This document shows positions 40,672-48,318 of a DNA stretch of 64,000 bases, one piece after another; within the stretch, counting starts at the first letter, position 1; each line of letters opens with the position of its first letter. This DNA is from Corynebacterium aquilae DSM 44791 (GTDB lineage: Bacteria > Actinomycetota > Actinomycetes > Mycobacteriales > Mycobacteriaceae): assembly GCF_001941445.1 (NCBI RefSeq), contig NZ_CP009245.1:2255992-2319991 (forward strand), written 5' to 3'. The position numbers were made by a program, and so were the translations under genes. The notes beneath the pieces are model-generated. The model had not been told where the DNA came from and searched no databases. It saw only the letters and a list, made by a program, of their open reading frames with translations.

Positions 40672-40865
40672 GCCGTGGCGACGTAGGCGCGAATGTCGAA
40701 GCCGGTTAGATCCTCCATCACAATGGTTAGGTGTTTGTGGAGGTTGTCCACCTCCGTGCCTAGTTGCTGGTTGACGGCCTGTGCGAGGGCTTCACGGAAG
40801 GTTGGTTGCTGGTTGTACGCGTCCACAATTGCCGCGGCAATGTCGTTGGTGTTGTGTGTGGTCAT
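40668..40865 (-). CDS. Hypothetical phage protein (65 aa)
   Basis: This protein starts MTTHNTNDIA with AAAGGA upstream; the longer frame is a shadow of the next gene. The sequence is a single helical stretch, acidic, and ends by ATGA-type overlap with the methyltransferase. Function unknown. Confidence 0.6.
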   Translation of the reverse strand: MTTHNTNDIAAAIVDAYNQQPTFREALAQAVNQQLGTEVDNLHKHLTIVMEDLTGFDIRAYVATA

Positions 40866-41089
40866 TTTTTGGTGTCCTTTTCTTGGTTGAGTTTTTCGCC
40901 GCATTCGTCGCACTTTTCCGGGTTTTCTTCCGCGCATTCTTTGCAGCGTTGGCAGTTATCACAAAATGGGTTATAAACCTGCGATATTCCGCATTCCGGG
41001 CAATGAATTGTGTCGTCCCAATATTCGGGGGGAAGTTGGTTTTCGTAGGCAATTTGAGCGCGGCGAAAATTGGGGTCGGTGTAGGGCAT
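40862..41089 (-). CDS. Small zinc-ribbon-like protein (75 aa)
   Basis: This protein starts MPYTDPNFRR after GGAAAG. It has Cys pairs in HCPECG, FCDNCQRCKEC and KCDECG, typical of zinc-ribbon proteins that contact nucleic acid or protein. It is the first gene after the terminator that follows ssb. Function unknown. Confidence 0.7.
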   Translation of the reverse strand: MPYTDPNFRRAQIAYENQLPPEYWDDTIHCPECGISQVYNPFCDNCQRCKECAEENPEKCDECGEKLNQEKDTKK

Positions 41090-41106
41090 GGGGGTTCTTT
41101 CCACGC

Positions 41107-41149
41107 AAAAAGCCGCACGTCCCGGCGGTAAGGGTGCCGGGTGTGCGGC
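41107..41149 (-). terminator. Intrinsic terminator after ssb
   Basis: The stem GCCGCAC with GTGCGGC, extended by an inner CCCGGC/GCCGGG pairing, is followed on the minus strand by UUUUU. It closes the early recombination/replication operon. The sequence GGCGGTAAGGGTGCC occurs twice around it (in the loop and again near 41170). Confidence 0.82.
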
Positions 41150-41191
41150 CTTGTGCTGTGTTGGGGGCGGTAAGGGTGCCCGTTGTGGTGG

Positions 41192-41695
41192 TTAGAACGG
41201 GGGTTGTTCGCCGGCGGTCGCGAAGGGTTGGGGCTGTGAGTTCCACGCGTCCGCTTGCGGTTGCTGGTTGCTGAATCCGCCCGTGTTTTGCGCTGGCTGT
41301 TGGTTGAATCCGCCGGACTGTTGTCCGCCGTAGCCGCCGCCTGTTGGGGCGTTGCGGTTGATCTGGACAGTTGCGAACGTTAAGTCCGGGGCGACGTTGT
41401 CCGCCCGGAGGGTGACGATGTTGTTCGCGCCCTGGTCGGAGTGCCAGGTCTCTAGTTTCATGTCGCCCGTCACTAGAACGCGGTCGCCTTTGGTTAGGCA
41501 GTTGGCGACGTTTTGGGCGGTTCGTCCGAAGCAGGTGACGTGTACCCATGTGACGGGGCCGTCTACCCATTGACCTGCGCTGTCGCGGGTGGATTCTGTC
41601 CAGGCGACGGAGAAGGTGGCGTAGGGTTTTCCGGCTTGCGAGGTTTTGAGTTCGGGGGTTTTGCCTAGGTTGCCAACAATGATTGTTTGGGCCAT
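41192..41695 (-). CDS. ssb: Single-stranded DNA-binding protein (phage SSB)
   Basis: This 167-residue protein starts MAQTIIVGNL. The OB-fold core covers residues 1-110 (KPYATFSVAWTESTRD..., WVHVTCFGRTAQNVANCLTKGDRVLVTG). A Gly/Gln/Asn-rich flexible tail ends in the short acidic/aromatic tip GEQPPF, less acidic than the classical DDDLPF tip. It protects single strands in replication and annealing with the ERF protein. The much longer open frame upstream is a shadow. Confidence 0.93.
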   Translation of the reverse strand: MAQTIIVGNLGKTPELKTSQAGKPYATFSVAWTESTRDSAGQWVDGPVTWVHVTCFGRTAQNVANCLTKGDRVLVTGDMKLETWHSDQGANNIVTLRADNVAPDLTFATVQINRNAPTGGGYGGQQSGGFNQQPAQNTGGFSNQQPQADAWNSQPQPFATAGEQPPF

Positions 41696-41780
41696 GTTTG
41701 GGTTTTCCTGTCTGTAAGCCCGTTTAACGGGTTGGGGGTGCGGGTTGGTGTCCTTGTGTGGGGTTGGTGGTTTCAGTCCG

Positions 41781-42260
41781 CTACGCGGCGTGTGGGGCGT
41801 GGTTTTGAAGGCGTGAGACGTGCGGAGCCACACGGGGCCGGAGCGAACCGTCCGAATTGCGGGCCGTACACGGCTCCCCCGCCTGCGCCCCACACTCAAA
41901 ACACCGCCGGTCAATCGCCCCATGCGCGGAATAGGCTCCGGCCACAGGCTCCGAAGCCCTTCGCGGTGGCGGGAGCGCGGCGGCACTGAACCGCGAGGAT
42001 TGCGAGCGGAGTCTTTTCGCTTCGGCAATGATTGCGCCTAGCGGGTTCAAGGGGCGTTCCGCCTGCGCATAGACCTTTTTCACCGCCGCGTTGAGCCAAT
42101 CGAAGGTGATTTGCGCGTCAAGGATCGTTGCGGCCCACACTTGCGCTTTTTGGTTCACGTCCTCCGGTGTTGCCCCCTGTAGGCGGGAGTCAAGCGGGGT
42201 GAGAATCGCGAGAAGCTTCAACGTGTCCCGGAACACGTCCGGGTATTGCTGGCTGCTCAT
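41781..42260 (-). CDS. Phage zinc-finger replication accessory protein (probable helicase-loader-type)
   Basis: This 159-residue protein starts MSSQQYPDVF by ATGA overlap with the initiator-like gene. The N-terminal 100 residues are helical, and the C-terminal region has the zinc pattern CFECGAQAGEPC followed by PRVAPHVSRL, common in actinophage proteins encoded next to the replication initiator. A loader or adaptor role is inferred from position only. Confidence 0.65.
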   Translation of the reverse strand: MSSQQYPDVFRDTLKLLAILTPLDSRLQGATPEDVNQKAQVWAATILDAQITFDWLNAAVKKVYAQAERPLNPLGAIIAEAKRLRSQSSRFSAAALPPPRRASEPVAGAYSAHGAIDRRCFECGAQAGEPCTARNSDGSLRPRVAPHVSRLQNHAPHAA

Positions 42261-43102
42261 GGGGTGCCCCCCATGCTTTGCAGCATGGCAAGCGCGGTGT
42301 TGGTGCTTGCCGGGGCCATTGCGGCGAGGTCGTCCTCCCACCGGCGTTCGTTGAGCCACCCGGCGGGGTGCTTCGTGTATCGCGGGTCCGCCCCGTTGCG
42401 GGACTTCGCATAGGCGAGGGTGGCGGCGGCGAGTTCTTCGTGAGTCACAAGCGGCTTTTTGCCGCCGGTGGCTTTTCGCCAAGCCTTGAGCGCTGCCCCC
42501 TTGCCGGCCTTCTTCGGGTACAGGGCCCACCACGCTTCGAACGCTTCCGGGTAGTCGCTCCGGCGGGGTGCCGGAGTCTCCGGAGCGTCAATGAGGGCGA
42601 GCGCGTTCGCGTCCCCCGGTGGGGGACTATAGGGGGTATGGACGGTTATAGGGGGGTTATGGACGGTTTGGGGGTCATAGCTGTGACCCCCCGTGGGGCT
42701 GTTTTTGACCCCCCGTTCGCCCTGTTTTGACCCCCCGTGTGTGAGCGGGGGCTCACTGTGACCCCCCGTGTTTTCCTGTTGCGGGGGTTCAGTTTGACCC
42801 CCCGTGGTAGTTCGGGTGAGAGATAAGTTCAAGTCCCACACGGAAGGGCGGCGATCCTTCCGATAATGCTCCACTAAGCGGGAATCCCCCGGCCTAATCA
42901 CTCCCCGTTCCTTGAGTGCCCGCAACCTTCGCTTCACCGTGGGGATTGACACTTGCGCGGCTTCCGCAATTGTGGACTTCGCGGGCCATGCCGCGGAACC
43001 GTCATCACGGGCATGATCCGCAAGAACAATGAGGATATTCTTTTCGGTCGCGTCTTTTACCGGCGCGTCATAAATAGCCCATAAAATAGCCCTAAGACTC
43101 AT
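42257..43102 (-). CDS. Replication-initiator-like protein with winged helix and internal iterons
   Basis: This 281-residue protein starts MSLRAILWAI. An N-terminal winged-helix domain (about residues 15-75, with AAWPAKSTIAEAAQVSIPTV) resembles phage initiator proteins such as lambda O. A Gly/Thr/Pro-rich low-complexity linker (about 90-165) follows, then a C-terminal helical domain (EAFEAWWALYPKKAGKGAALKAW) shared with phage replication proteins. The linker is encoded by five copies of an 11-base iteron. The gene is coupled by ATGA to a downstream zinc-finger protein. It probably binds the phage origin and recruits host helicase. Confidence 0.78.
   Translation of the reverse strand: MSLRAILWAIYDAPVKDATEKNILIVLADHARDDGSAAWPAKSTIAEAAQVSIPTVKRRLRALKERGVIRPGDSRLVEHYRKDRRPSVWDLNLSLTRTTTGGQTEPPQQENTGGHSEPPLTHGGSKQGERGVKNSPTGGHSYDPQTVHNPPITVHTPYSPPPGDANALALIDAPETPAPRRSDYPEAFEAWWALYPKKAGKGAALKAWRKATGGKKPLVTHEELAAATLAYAKSRNGADPRYTKHPAGWLNERRWEDDLAAMAPASTNTALAMLQSMGGTP
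42684..42805 (-). repeat. Five iterons TGACCCCCCGT within the initiator-like gene (candidate phage origin)
   Basis: TGACCCCCCGT occurs exactly at 42684, 42706, 42728, 42759 and 42795 (plus-strand starts). The first three are spaced 22 bases apart. The five copies fall in all three codon positions (they encode TGG, RGV and HGG in different frames), so the DNA sequence and not the protein is conserved. This is the layout of lambda ori inside gene O. Confidence 0.88.
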
Positions 43103-43431
43103 TTTTTTACCTTTCCTAAAGTGCCGTCCCCGTGAAGCGCAACCCACGCAAGACGGCGATAAACCGGAACATTCTCCGGCTGTTTTGTAGAAGGGACAAT
43201 AAAGCCCCTCCGCGTCGCCTTCGCGGGATTCTTATGAATAAAGTCGTGACACAGGTGGCAGATATGAACAAGGTTTTCCGGGGTGTGCTCCCCGCCCTGC
43301 GAACGCAACTTCCTGTGGTGCAGGTGCTCCGCCCGGAGGTTGCACACCCGCGGGATCATTGCTTCGCAATTGCCGCCGGCGCGGACTTCAACCGCCGTAG
43401 CCACCTCCGGCGGGACGCGGGGCTTCACCAC
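43099..43431 (-). CDS. HNH endonuclease
   Basis: This 110-residue protein starts MVKPRVPPEV. Its HNH core is HLHHRKLRSQGGEHTPENLV followed by CHLCHDFIHKNP with zinc-type Cys pairs. It lies in the replication block, unlike the packaging-associated HNH at 35674. It may nick DNA for recombination, or serve as a homing-type nuclease. It overlaps both neighbours by a few bases. Confidence 0.85.
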   Translation of the reverse strand: MVKPRVPPEVATAVEVRAGGNCEAMIPRVCNLRAEHLHHRKLRSQGGEHTPENLVHICHLCHDFIHKNPAKATRRGFIVPSTKQPENVPVYRRLAWVALHGDGTLGKVKK

Positions 43432-43793
43432 TCCCCCCGCCCGGCGACGGAGTACATGCCACGAACCGAAGCCCCCACAGATTGAGTTGCGCGCAATTCG
43501 TCCCTAAGCGCCTGTGCGCGGGCCTTCGCATATTCGTGCGCAACTTCCGCAACGTCCAGCGCTTCGCGGTATTCGTACACTTCAAGGCGGGCTTTTTGTT
43601 TCCGAACCTCCACCGCCCCGGTCGCGTCAAGCATAGCTTGTGCAAAAGCCCTTTCGTGCTCCCGTTGCGTGCGCTTGAACTCCGCGAACGCGTCCGAACT
43701 GATTTTCACGAACCGGGCAATTTCGTTCGATAAGAACCGGAGTCGCTTTTCAACATCTACCGGGTTTAGAACTTCGTTTTGCGGGGTGGTCAT
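43425..43793 (-). CDS. Hypothetical phage protein, long helical (122 aa)
   Basis: This protein starts MTTPQNEVLN, nearly all helical with Glu/Arg/Ala heptads (KRTQREHERAFAQAMLDATG) and a Tyr-rich centre. It sits between the ERF annealing protein and an HNH nuclease and overlaps both. A recombination accessory role is possible; no family is recognised. Confidence 0.65.
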   Translation of the reverse strand: MTTPQNEVLNPVDVEKRLRFLSNEIARFVKISSDAFAEFKRTQREHERAFAQAMLDATGAVEVRKQKARLEVYEYREALDVAEVAHEYAKARAQALRDELRATQSVGASVRGMYSVAGRGEW

Positions 43794-44557
43794 TGCGGCC
43801 TACCTTGCCCGCGAAGCATGGCTTGAAGGTTCGCGGACGTTGCAATCTGTTGGGCGAGTGCTGCGATCCGTTGCGCGCCTTCCATGCCGGACGCGGTAGC
43901 AACGTCGAATCCGCCACCCACGGCGGAGCGGGCGAAGTCGCTCACAACAGCCGGGGCGATTCCGGCGGAGTTCGCAACGTCTAGGAGGTCTTGCCGGGCG
44001 AGTTCCGCGGGGTCGCTTGAAGCGGGCTGTTGCGGTTGCTGTGGGGACTGTGGTGGTGCGGGCTGTTGCGGTTGCTGTGGGGACTGTGGTGGTGCGGGCT
44101 GTTGCGGTTGCTGTGAGGGCTGCATGTGCTCCACACCCGGCGATACTTCGTCCGGATCGGGTTCGTCCGTGGGAAGGCACAACAGTTGAATAAGCGCCGT
44201 TCGATACGCAACGCTCATCGCCTTCGTGTGCGCCTTGTCGGAATAGTCAATCGCTTGCGCGCTCACACGGGTGGAAACAATATCGTCCGGGTCCGCGTCA
44301 ACAGCCCGGAAGAAGTAGTCAACCGTGAGGGTGGCAACCGTTGCGAGGGTGCCCCGGTTGTTGTTGAACCGCTCCGTGTTGGCTTCCACAACATGCGGGG
44401 TGGCAATAAGCCCGTGTTCACGGAACGCGGGGCCAACAGCGTTGAGCACCCCGTCAATCCCGCGGAAGTTGTAGCCCTGTTGTTTGTTGGTTCCGTCCTT
44501 GCCAACAGCACGAACGGACTTCATCACGGCGTTGATCGCTTGAAGGGTGGTTGTCAT
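43790..44557 (-). CDS. ERF-family single-strand annealing protein
   Basis: This 255-residue protein starts MTTTLQAINA. The ERF core spans about residues 1-125, with YNFRGIDGVLNAVGPAFREHGL and IDYSDKAHTKAMSVAYRTALIQL, followed by a Pro/Gln-rich stretch and a C-terminal helical region. It anneals complementary strands for phage recombination and circularisation. The Pro/Gln stretch is encoded by a 36-base tandem repeat. Confidence 0.9.
   Translation of the reverse strand: MTTTLQAINAVMKSVRAVGKDGTNKQQGYNFRGIDGVLNAVGPAFREHGLIATPHVVEANTERFNNNRGTLATVATLTVDYFFRAVDADPDDIVSTRVSAQAIDYSDKAHTKAMSVAYRTALIQLLCLPTDEPDPDEVSPGVEHMQPSQQPQQPAPPQSPQQPQQPAPPQSPQQPQQPASSDPAELARQDLLDVANSAGIAPAVVSDFARSAVGGGFDVATASGMEGAQRIAALAQQIATSANLQAMLRGQGRPQ
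44022..44114 (-). repeat. 36-bp tandem repeat (2.5 copies) in the ERF gene
   Basis: Two perfect 36-base units (44022-44057 and 44058-44093) are followed by a partial third with changes. They encode the Pro/Gln-rich linker of the annealing protein. Because 36 is a multiple of 3, copy-number change would keep the frame, so linker length may vary among related phages. Confidence 0.9.
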
Positions 44558-45066
44558 TGCTCAAGCTCCTTTGCCAGGTGCGCGGCTTCAAGGACACCCC
44601 GCCCCGCGAGCTTCGCGTCCTCCGTGGGGCGAATGGTGAGATAGCCGGCCTTCTTATGAATGCCCCACCCGGCGGGAAGTTCCTCCCCTGCCTTATGCGC
44701 GGCGAGTGCGGCGCGTTCTTGCTCCGCGAGAATGTGCGCCTTCGGTTCGAAGTCCAGAAGCTCCGGGGCGTGCTCACCAATGACGGCGAGCGCCTGAACC
44801 ATGTTGCGGGACGGAATCGAATAATCGAAGTCGTCCGGGGTGAGCGTGGCACACACGGCGGCCATGTCCTCAACAACGGCCTTCGGTTCGGGGGCTGTTT
44901 TGGACAGGGTGCCTAGCTTCACGCCTTCGGAGTTCTTCGCGATTACGCGTTCCCCTTCCTCAAGTTCTTCTAGAAGGAGCTTCTTTTCCTGGTCATGGAT
45001 TTCCTTCGCGGCCTTGAGTACCGCTGCTTGCATAACAAGGCGTTCTTTCAGTTGCTTATCAACCAT
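44554..45066 (-). CDS. Hypothetical phage recombination-block protein (170 aa)
   Basis: This protein starts MVDKQLKERL. Its N-terminal half is helical, then a mixed alpha/beta region includes GVKLGTLSKTAPEPKAVVED. It overlaps the ERF gene by 4 bases and the next gene by 8. Similar proteins accompany ERF annealing proteins in actinophages, but I recognise no family. Confidence 0.65.
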   Translation of the reverse strand: MVDKQLKERLVMQAAVLKAAKEIHDQEKKLLLEELEEGERVIAKNSEGVKLGTLSKTAPEPKAVVEDMAAVCATLTPDDFDYSIPSRNMVQALAVIGEHAPELLDFEPKAHILAEQERAALAAHKAGEELPAGWGIHKKAGYLTIRPTEDAKLAGRGVLEAAHLAKELEQ

Positions 45067-45571
45067 GTTTTTTCTTTCTTCCTTTGAGTAGGTGAGGGGG
45101 AATGCAGTCGCGAATGTCGTCGCGGTAGCACGTTGTTGACCACTTCACGCCCGCTAACGCGGCTTGCCGAAGCGCCGGAAGATATTTCGCCGGAGGGTGT
45201 TCCGCGCCCCGGCGAACATCTGCAATGACAACCGCCCTAATGTGCGGAGGTAGGTACCAGATAGACGGTCTAAGCCCCGCCGTTTTTCCCCGCAATGACA
45301 GCACCCGCCGGCAATTCGTCGCGTGTGCTTCGCAAAAATGGCCCTCCGGAAGCGCTACCGTTCCGGGAAGGAAACAGTGTGCGTGGCAACAACCGGGGGC
45401 CGTGGGGTGCTTTTTGCGCAACTGCAAAATGTGGGTGACAACCTCCACCGGAACACGTCCGCTCCGGGAAGCGGCGTACCCGCCTAACATGCGGAGCATT
45501 TCCGGGGTGAATAGGTGCGGAGCTACCTTGAGTTGCCGGGCGGCTTCCACAGTCGTTAGGGACGTAATCAC
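45059..45571 (-). CDS. Hypothetical Cys/His-containing phage protein (170 aa)
   Basis: This protein starts at GTG (VITSLTTVEA) overlapping the HTH gene stop as GTGA. Cys and His residues are spaced like a zinc site (GCCHAHCFLP...FCEAHATNC). The N-terminus (TTVEAARQLKVAPHLFTPEML) resembles a DNA-binding helix. Function unknown. Confidence 0.65.
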   Translation of the reverse strand: MITSLTTVEAARQLKVAPHLFTPEMLRMLGGYAASRSGRVPVEVVTHILQLRKKHPTAPGCCHAHCFLPGTVALPEGHFCEAHATNCRRVLSLRGKTAGLRPSIWYLPPHIRAVVIADVRRGAEHPPAKYLPALRQAALAGVKWSTTCYRDDIRDCIPPHLLKGRKKKHG

Positions 45572-45744
45572 GCGGGCACCCCTAGCTGGTCAAGTTCCGC
45601 TTCGGGGATTCGGTACGGCGAGTTCCGTGCGTTGCTGATCCGGCGGGCCTTAATGTCCCCGCGCCGGCATAACCGGCGAACTACTTCCGGGTTCATATCC
45701 GCCCGCTCCGCGAATGCCTTCACGGTTAGGTAGCGGGTGCCCAT
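45568..45744 (-). CDS. Excisionase/MerR-type small HTH protein (58 aa)
   Basis: A 58-codon frame starts MGTRYLTVKA after GGGAGG. The sequence TVKAFAERADMNPEVVRRLC, then RRGDIKARRI and YRIPEAELDQL, is the classic excisionase/MerR winged-helix pattern. It lies in the early operon close to the immunity region, the usual place for an excisionase, making it the main alternative to cassette gene C as directionality factor. Confidence 0.72.
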   Translation of the reverse strand: MGTRYLTVKAFAERADMNPEVVRRLCRRGDIKARRISNARNSPYRIPEAELDQLGVPA

Positions 45745-46037
45745 GTTTTGACCTCCCTTGCGTGCGCTTGCTTCCGGCGGGCTTGAGCGAACCCCACACG
45801 CTGAATCAATCCGTCACGTGCGGCATTCGACAGCAACGCCCCCCACGCGTTGCAATGGTGCGGTTCGATTCCTTCGGGAACACGGTCGCGGAGGTCGTCA
45901 ATCGTGAAGGTGTCGCCGTCCGCAATAAGTGCGTTGAGGGCTTCTTCCGCGTAGTCCTTCCACGGGCGAACCGGGGAAGTCGCGGCGGCGAGAACGTTAT
46001 CCATGCCCTGAAGTTTGAGTTGTTGCCCGGTGCTCAT
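45726..46037 (-). CDS. Hypothetical phage protein (103 aa)
   Basis: This protein starts MSTGQQLKLQ, with a winged-helix-like middle region (TFTIDDLRDRVPEGIEPHHC, ALLSNAARDGLIQRVGFAQA) and basic C-terminus. It overlaps the HTH gene by 19 bases. DNA binding is likely; the target is unknown. Confidence 0.65.
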   Translation of the reverse strand: MSTGQQLKLQGMDNVLAAATSPVRPWKDYAEEALNALIADGDTFTIDDLRDRVPEGIEPHHCNAWGALLSNAARDGLIQRVGFAQARRKQAHAREVKTWAPAT

Positions 46038-46267
46038 GGTGCGATTTCCCACCCCTCCATGAGTTCGGGGGATTCCGTCTTGACGTATAGGGCGAGCATG
46101 TCCGCCCGCTTCGCGAGTTCGTCCACGGTTCGCAAGGCGAGTGTTTGCCCTACGTGGGTTGCGGCGTTGCGGGCCGCTCCGCAATCTTCGACATAGGCGG
46201 CGAGCACGTCCCCTAGTTGTTCTTGAAGGCGGGCGAGGGCTTCGCGGTGTTTGGGGCTAGTCAACAT
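46034..46267 (-). CDS. Hypothetical phage protein (77 aa)
   Basis: This helical protein starts MLTSPKHREA; a GTG three codons upstream is also possible. It ends MEGWEIAP and overlaps the following gene by ATGA. Small early gene, function unknown. Confidence 0.55.
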   Translation of the reverse strand: MLTSPKHREALARLQEQLGDVLAAYVEDCGAARNAATHVGQTLALRTVDELAKRADMLALYVKTESPELMEGWEIAP

Positions 46268-46715
46268 CTTCGTCACCTTCGTCCCGAATGAAGGCGTTCA
46301 CGGCGGCAATCAGTTCGTCTTGTGTCTGCTTGAAGGTGAAGATTGCGCCGAATGCTTCGGGGGCGGTGAGATTATCCCCGGCACCTTCCGCGGTGTAAGA
46401 ACGATACAGATTGCGGGCTTCAAGAAGAAGATTGCAGATGTTGGTGAGCTCCGGAGATTCCTCCGTGCTGGTGCCTTCGTCCGGTTCCACCCCTTCGCCC
46501 TGAATTACGCGGCGGTGAGCGCGGGAATACCGTTCCTTGAGGACTTCGCGGTAATCGTCTTGGCAATCAAGCACGGTTTCAACGTGCGAGTTAATGCCGG
46601 GAACCTTCTCCGCGAGCACCTTAAAAAAGTGGGTAAACGTATACATGATTGCCTGTTCGGTGGCAATGCTTATGCGCTCTAGTTCCGCGTCCGTGCAGTC
46701 GGAAAACTTACTCAT
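46257..46715 (-). CDS. Hypothetical phage early protein (152 aa)
   Basis: This protein starts MSKFSDCTDA after an AAGGAG site within the recurrent leader element CCCTACACACTCTAAGGAGC. It is acidic and helical, with no recognisable domain. It is the second gene of the early minus-strand operon. Confidence 0.65.
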   Translation of the reverse strand: MSKFSDCTDAELERISIATEQAIMYTFTHFFKVLAEKVPGINSHVETVLDCQDDYREVLKERYSRAHRRVIQGEGVEPDEGTSTEESPELTNICNLLLEARNLYRSYTAEGAGDNLTAPEAFGAIFTFKQTQDELIAAVNAFIRDEGDEDVD

Positions 46716-46744
46716 GTTGTGTGCTCCTTAGAGTGTGTAGGGGG

Positions 46745-46966
46745 TTACTTTTCAATCGGGGTGATTCGGATTCCTAGGTAGGACTCCCATTCGTTGAGGG
46801 CGGGGGCGAGGTCGCCACTTTCAAGGGATTCCGCAACGCAATCAACAACGTCGCGAACTTCTTCGTTGTCCGCGGGGAACCACTCCTTCGTTGCTTCGCG
46901 GAAGTCCGCCCCGCGGCAAGTGGTTTTGTTGTCGCCTAGCAAGTCCTCAATGAGGTACCAGTTCAT
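46745..46966 (-). CDS. Hypothetical phage early protein (73 aa)
   Basis: This acidic protein starts MNWYLIEDLL, preceded by CTAAGGAGCGCGCT in a second copy of the leader element. It is small and helix-rich. Likely an early host-takeover or regulatory protein, but there is no motif to support a function. Confidence 0.6.
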   Translation of the reverse strand: MNWYLIEDLLGDNKTTCRGADFREATKEWFPADNEEVRDVVDCVAESLESGDLAPALNEWESYLGIRITPIEK

Positions 46967-47368
46967 AGCGCGCTCCTTAGCGTGTGTAGGGGTGTGATGT
47001 TTGAAGGCGGCTCCCCTAATGAGTGAGCCGGAGAAGGAGCCGCCGGAGCTTCGCGAAGGTAGTGAGCCTTGCGGGGTGGGTGCGCCCGTCACTGTCTGTT
47101 AGTGAACGCGAAGCATAGTTTTTTTTATTCGCCCTAAGCGCTTGCCTTAGCGGGGTGCCACCCTCCGCTAGTTCCGTCGCCCGCGTCCCCGTCCTTCCCA
47201 TTGCGGACGGAGGGCTTCGCCCTTGTGGATCGCGGTAAGTTGCGCTTAGTGCTGTGCTCTGTTCAGTTCGTCCCGTCGCGGCTTCCCCGGTTGGTTTCCC
47301 CGGGTAGTGGCGCGCCGCTTATTTGCTCATCTCCGCTAGCGGTAGCGGCTGTGAAGTTGTGGGAGTCG
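46967..47368. other. 400-base early leader region without a supported gene
   Basis: No frame on either strand has a good ribosome site or family resemblance. It includes the palindrome CCGCTAGCGG at 47333-47342, an AT tract (AGTTTTTTTTATTC near 47117), repeated CGCTAAGG/CTAAGCG motifs near 47135-47155, and the leader element at 46968-46992. It may hold antitermination or regulatory RNA signals for the early operon. Confidence 0.4.
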
Positions 47369-47584
47369 TTAGGTCAGGAACTCCACGTATTCCCCTACGT
47401 CGGTAGTTCCCTGGACAGTCGCGATATGAAGCGCCATTGCGGGCGATATCCGTGCGCCCGAACGCAGTTTTGAAAGTTGTTTCGTTGTGATTGCCAACAC
47501 GGCTGCTAGTTGCGTATCGCTTGCAATATGACGTTCTTCCGCAATTCGCTCTAACGCCCCTTCACGAAGCTTGAGAGGAAGCAC
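47369..47584 (-). CDS. Cro-like small HTH repressor (71 aa)
   Basis: This protein starts VLPLKLREGA (GTG with AAAGG upstream). The helix-turn-helix runs over TQLAAVLAITTKQLSKLRSG. It is the first gene of the minus-strand lytic operon and diverges from the lysogeny repressor. It probably represses the opposite promoter, like lambda Cro. Confidence 0.75.
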   Translation of the reverse strand: MLPLKLREGALERIAEERHIASDTQLAAVLAITTKQLSKLRSGARISPAMALHIATVQGTTDVGEYVEFLT

Positions 47585-47763
47585 GGATTTGACCTTTCGC
47601 GTTATGTAATCAACTTTCGCCTTTCGGCAAATACAAATGTACCCAGTTGATTACATTTAGCAAACTGAAGGCCGGCCAAGCACCCCCAAATGTGGGTAGT
47701 TACAAGCCTGTAAGCTGGGGAAATGTTGCGCAACCGCTATGGGCGTTTGCTATAGTGCAAAAC
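47585..47763. promoter_or_regulatory. Immunity control region with 12-bp inverted repeat and divergent promoters
   Basis: ATGTAATCAACT at 47604-47615 and AGTTGATTACAT at 47645-47656 are perfect inverted copies and probable operators. The minus-strand (lytic) promoter reads TTGCCG-16 bases-TACATA across the left operator. The plus-strand promoter has TATAGT at 47751-47756, with a poor -35 (TTGCGC, spacer 19). Confidence 0.75.
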
Positions 47764-48246
47764 ATGAAACCGGAAGAATGGCTTAACCATGCGTGCAACG
47801 GCGATTCCCTGACTTCGATTGCGCGAAAGATCGGGATTGCTCCATCAACGATTATTCGCCAGGTAGATCGGGGAAAAATTACGGCCGAAACTTGTATTCG
47901 CATTTGCCGCGCCTATCAAGTACACCCCGCCGATGGCTTAGCAGCCCTTGGATATTTCACGGACGCAGAAGCCGAACGCGGTTCCGGGGCATCTCTTACC
48001 CGATTGCCAAACGAAGACATCCTTCGGGAAATCCTTAGGCGTATCGACCCTCAAGCAACAATGGTTTTCCAATCTGGAATAACCCCCAACCTCCATGTAT
48101 ATGACAGCCAAGAAGATGGCTCTATCACCCCCATACCTTTTAGTGCCCCACCGGACACAAGCGACCTAGACGGCTACGAACCCCACCTCCACGCCGTCGC
48201 GGACGAATCCCCCAACGATCCGGACGAACTGGACAACACCCCATAA
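47764..48246 (+). CDS. Lysogeny repressor-like HTH protein, leaderless
   Basis: This 160-residue protein starts MKPEEWLNHA. An N-terminal helix-turn-helix (DSLTSIARKIGIAPSTIIRQ) occupies residues 10-55, with an acidic, Pro-rich tail. The TATAGT box ends 7 bases before the ATG, so the message is probably leaderless, as for lambda cI. It diverges from the Cro-like gene and precedes the ImmA-like peptidase, the usual partner of such repressors. Confidence 0.78.
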   Translation: MKPEEWLNHACNGDSLTSIARKIGIAPSTIIRQVDRGKITAETCIRICRAYQVHPADGLAALGYFTDAEAERGSGASLTRLPNEDILREILRRIDPQATMVFQSGITPNLHVYDSQEDGSITPIPFSAPPDTSDLDGYEPHLHAVADESPNDPDELDNTP

Positions 48247-48318
48247 CCACAGGTGAACACACGTTTGCGGGGTGGGTGTCAAAATAATCCCCCACCCTTC
48301 ACACGGAAGGCCAAAACC

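Noticed and set aside
41696..42028. N-terminal extension of ssb to 42028
   Set aside because: Arg/Pro-rich frame that is a shadow of the downstream-overlapping zinc-finger gene; SSB proteins begin at the MAQTIIVGNL position.
42684..42805. CRISPR array
   Set aside because: Repeat is 11 bases with short, irregular spacers inside a gene; fits iterons, no cas genes present.
44022..44114. CRISPR-like tandem repeat
   Set aside because: Units are directly adjacent without spacers, multiples of three, in frame in the ERF gene; a coding minisatellite.
47016..47201. 61-residue frame in the early leader gap
   Set aside because: No ribosome site and no similarity to any phage protein pattern; treated as non-coding.
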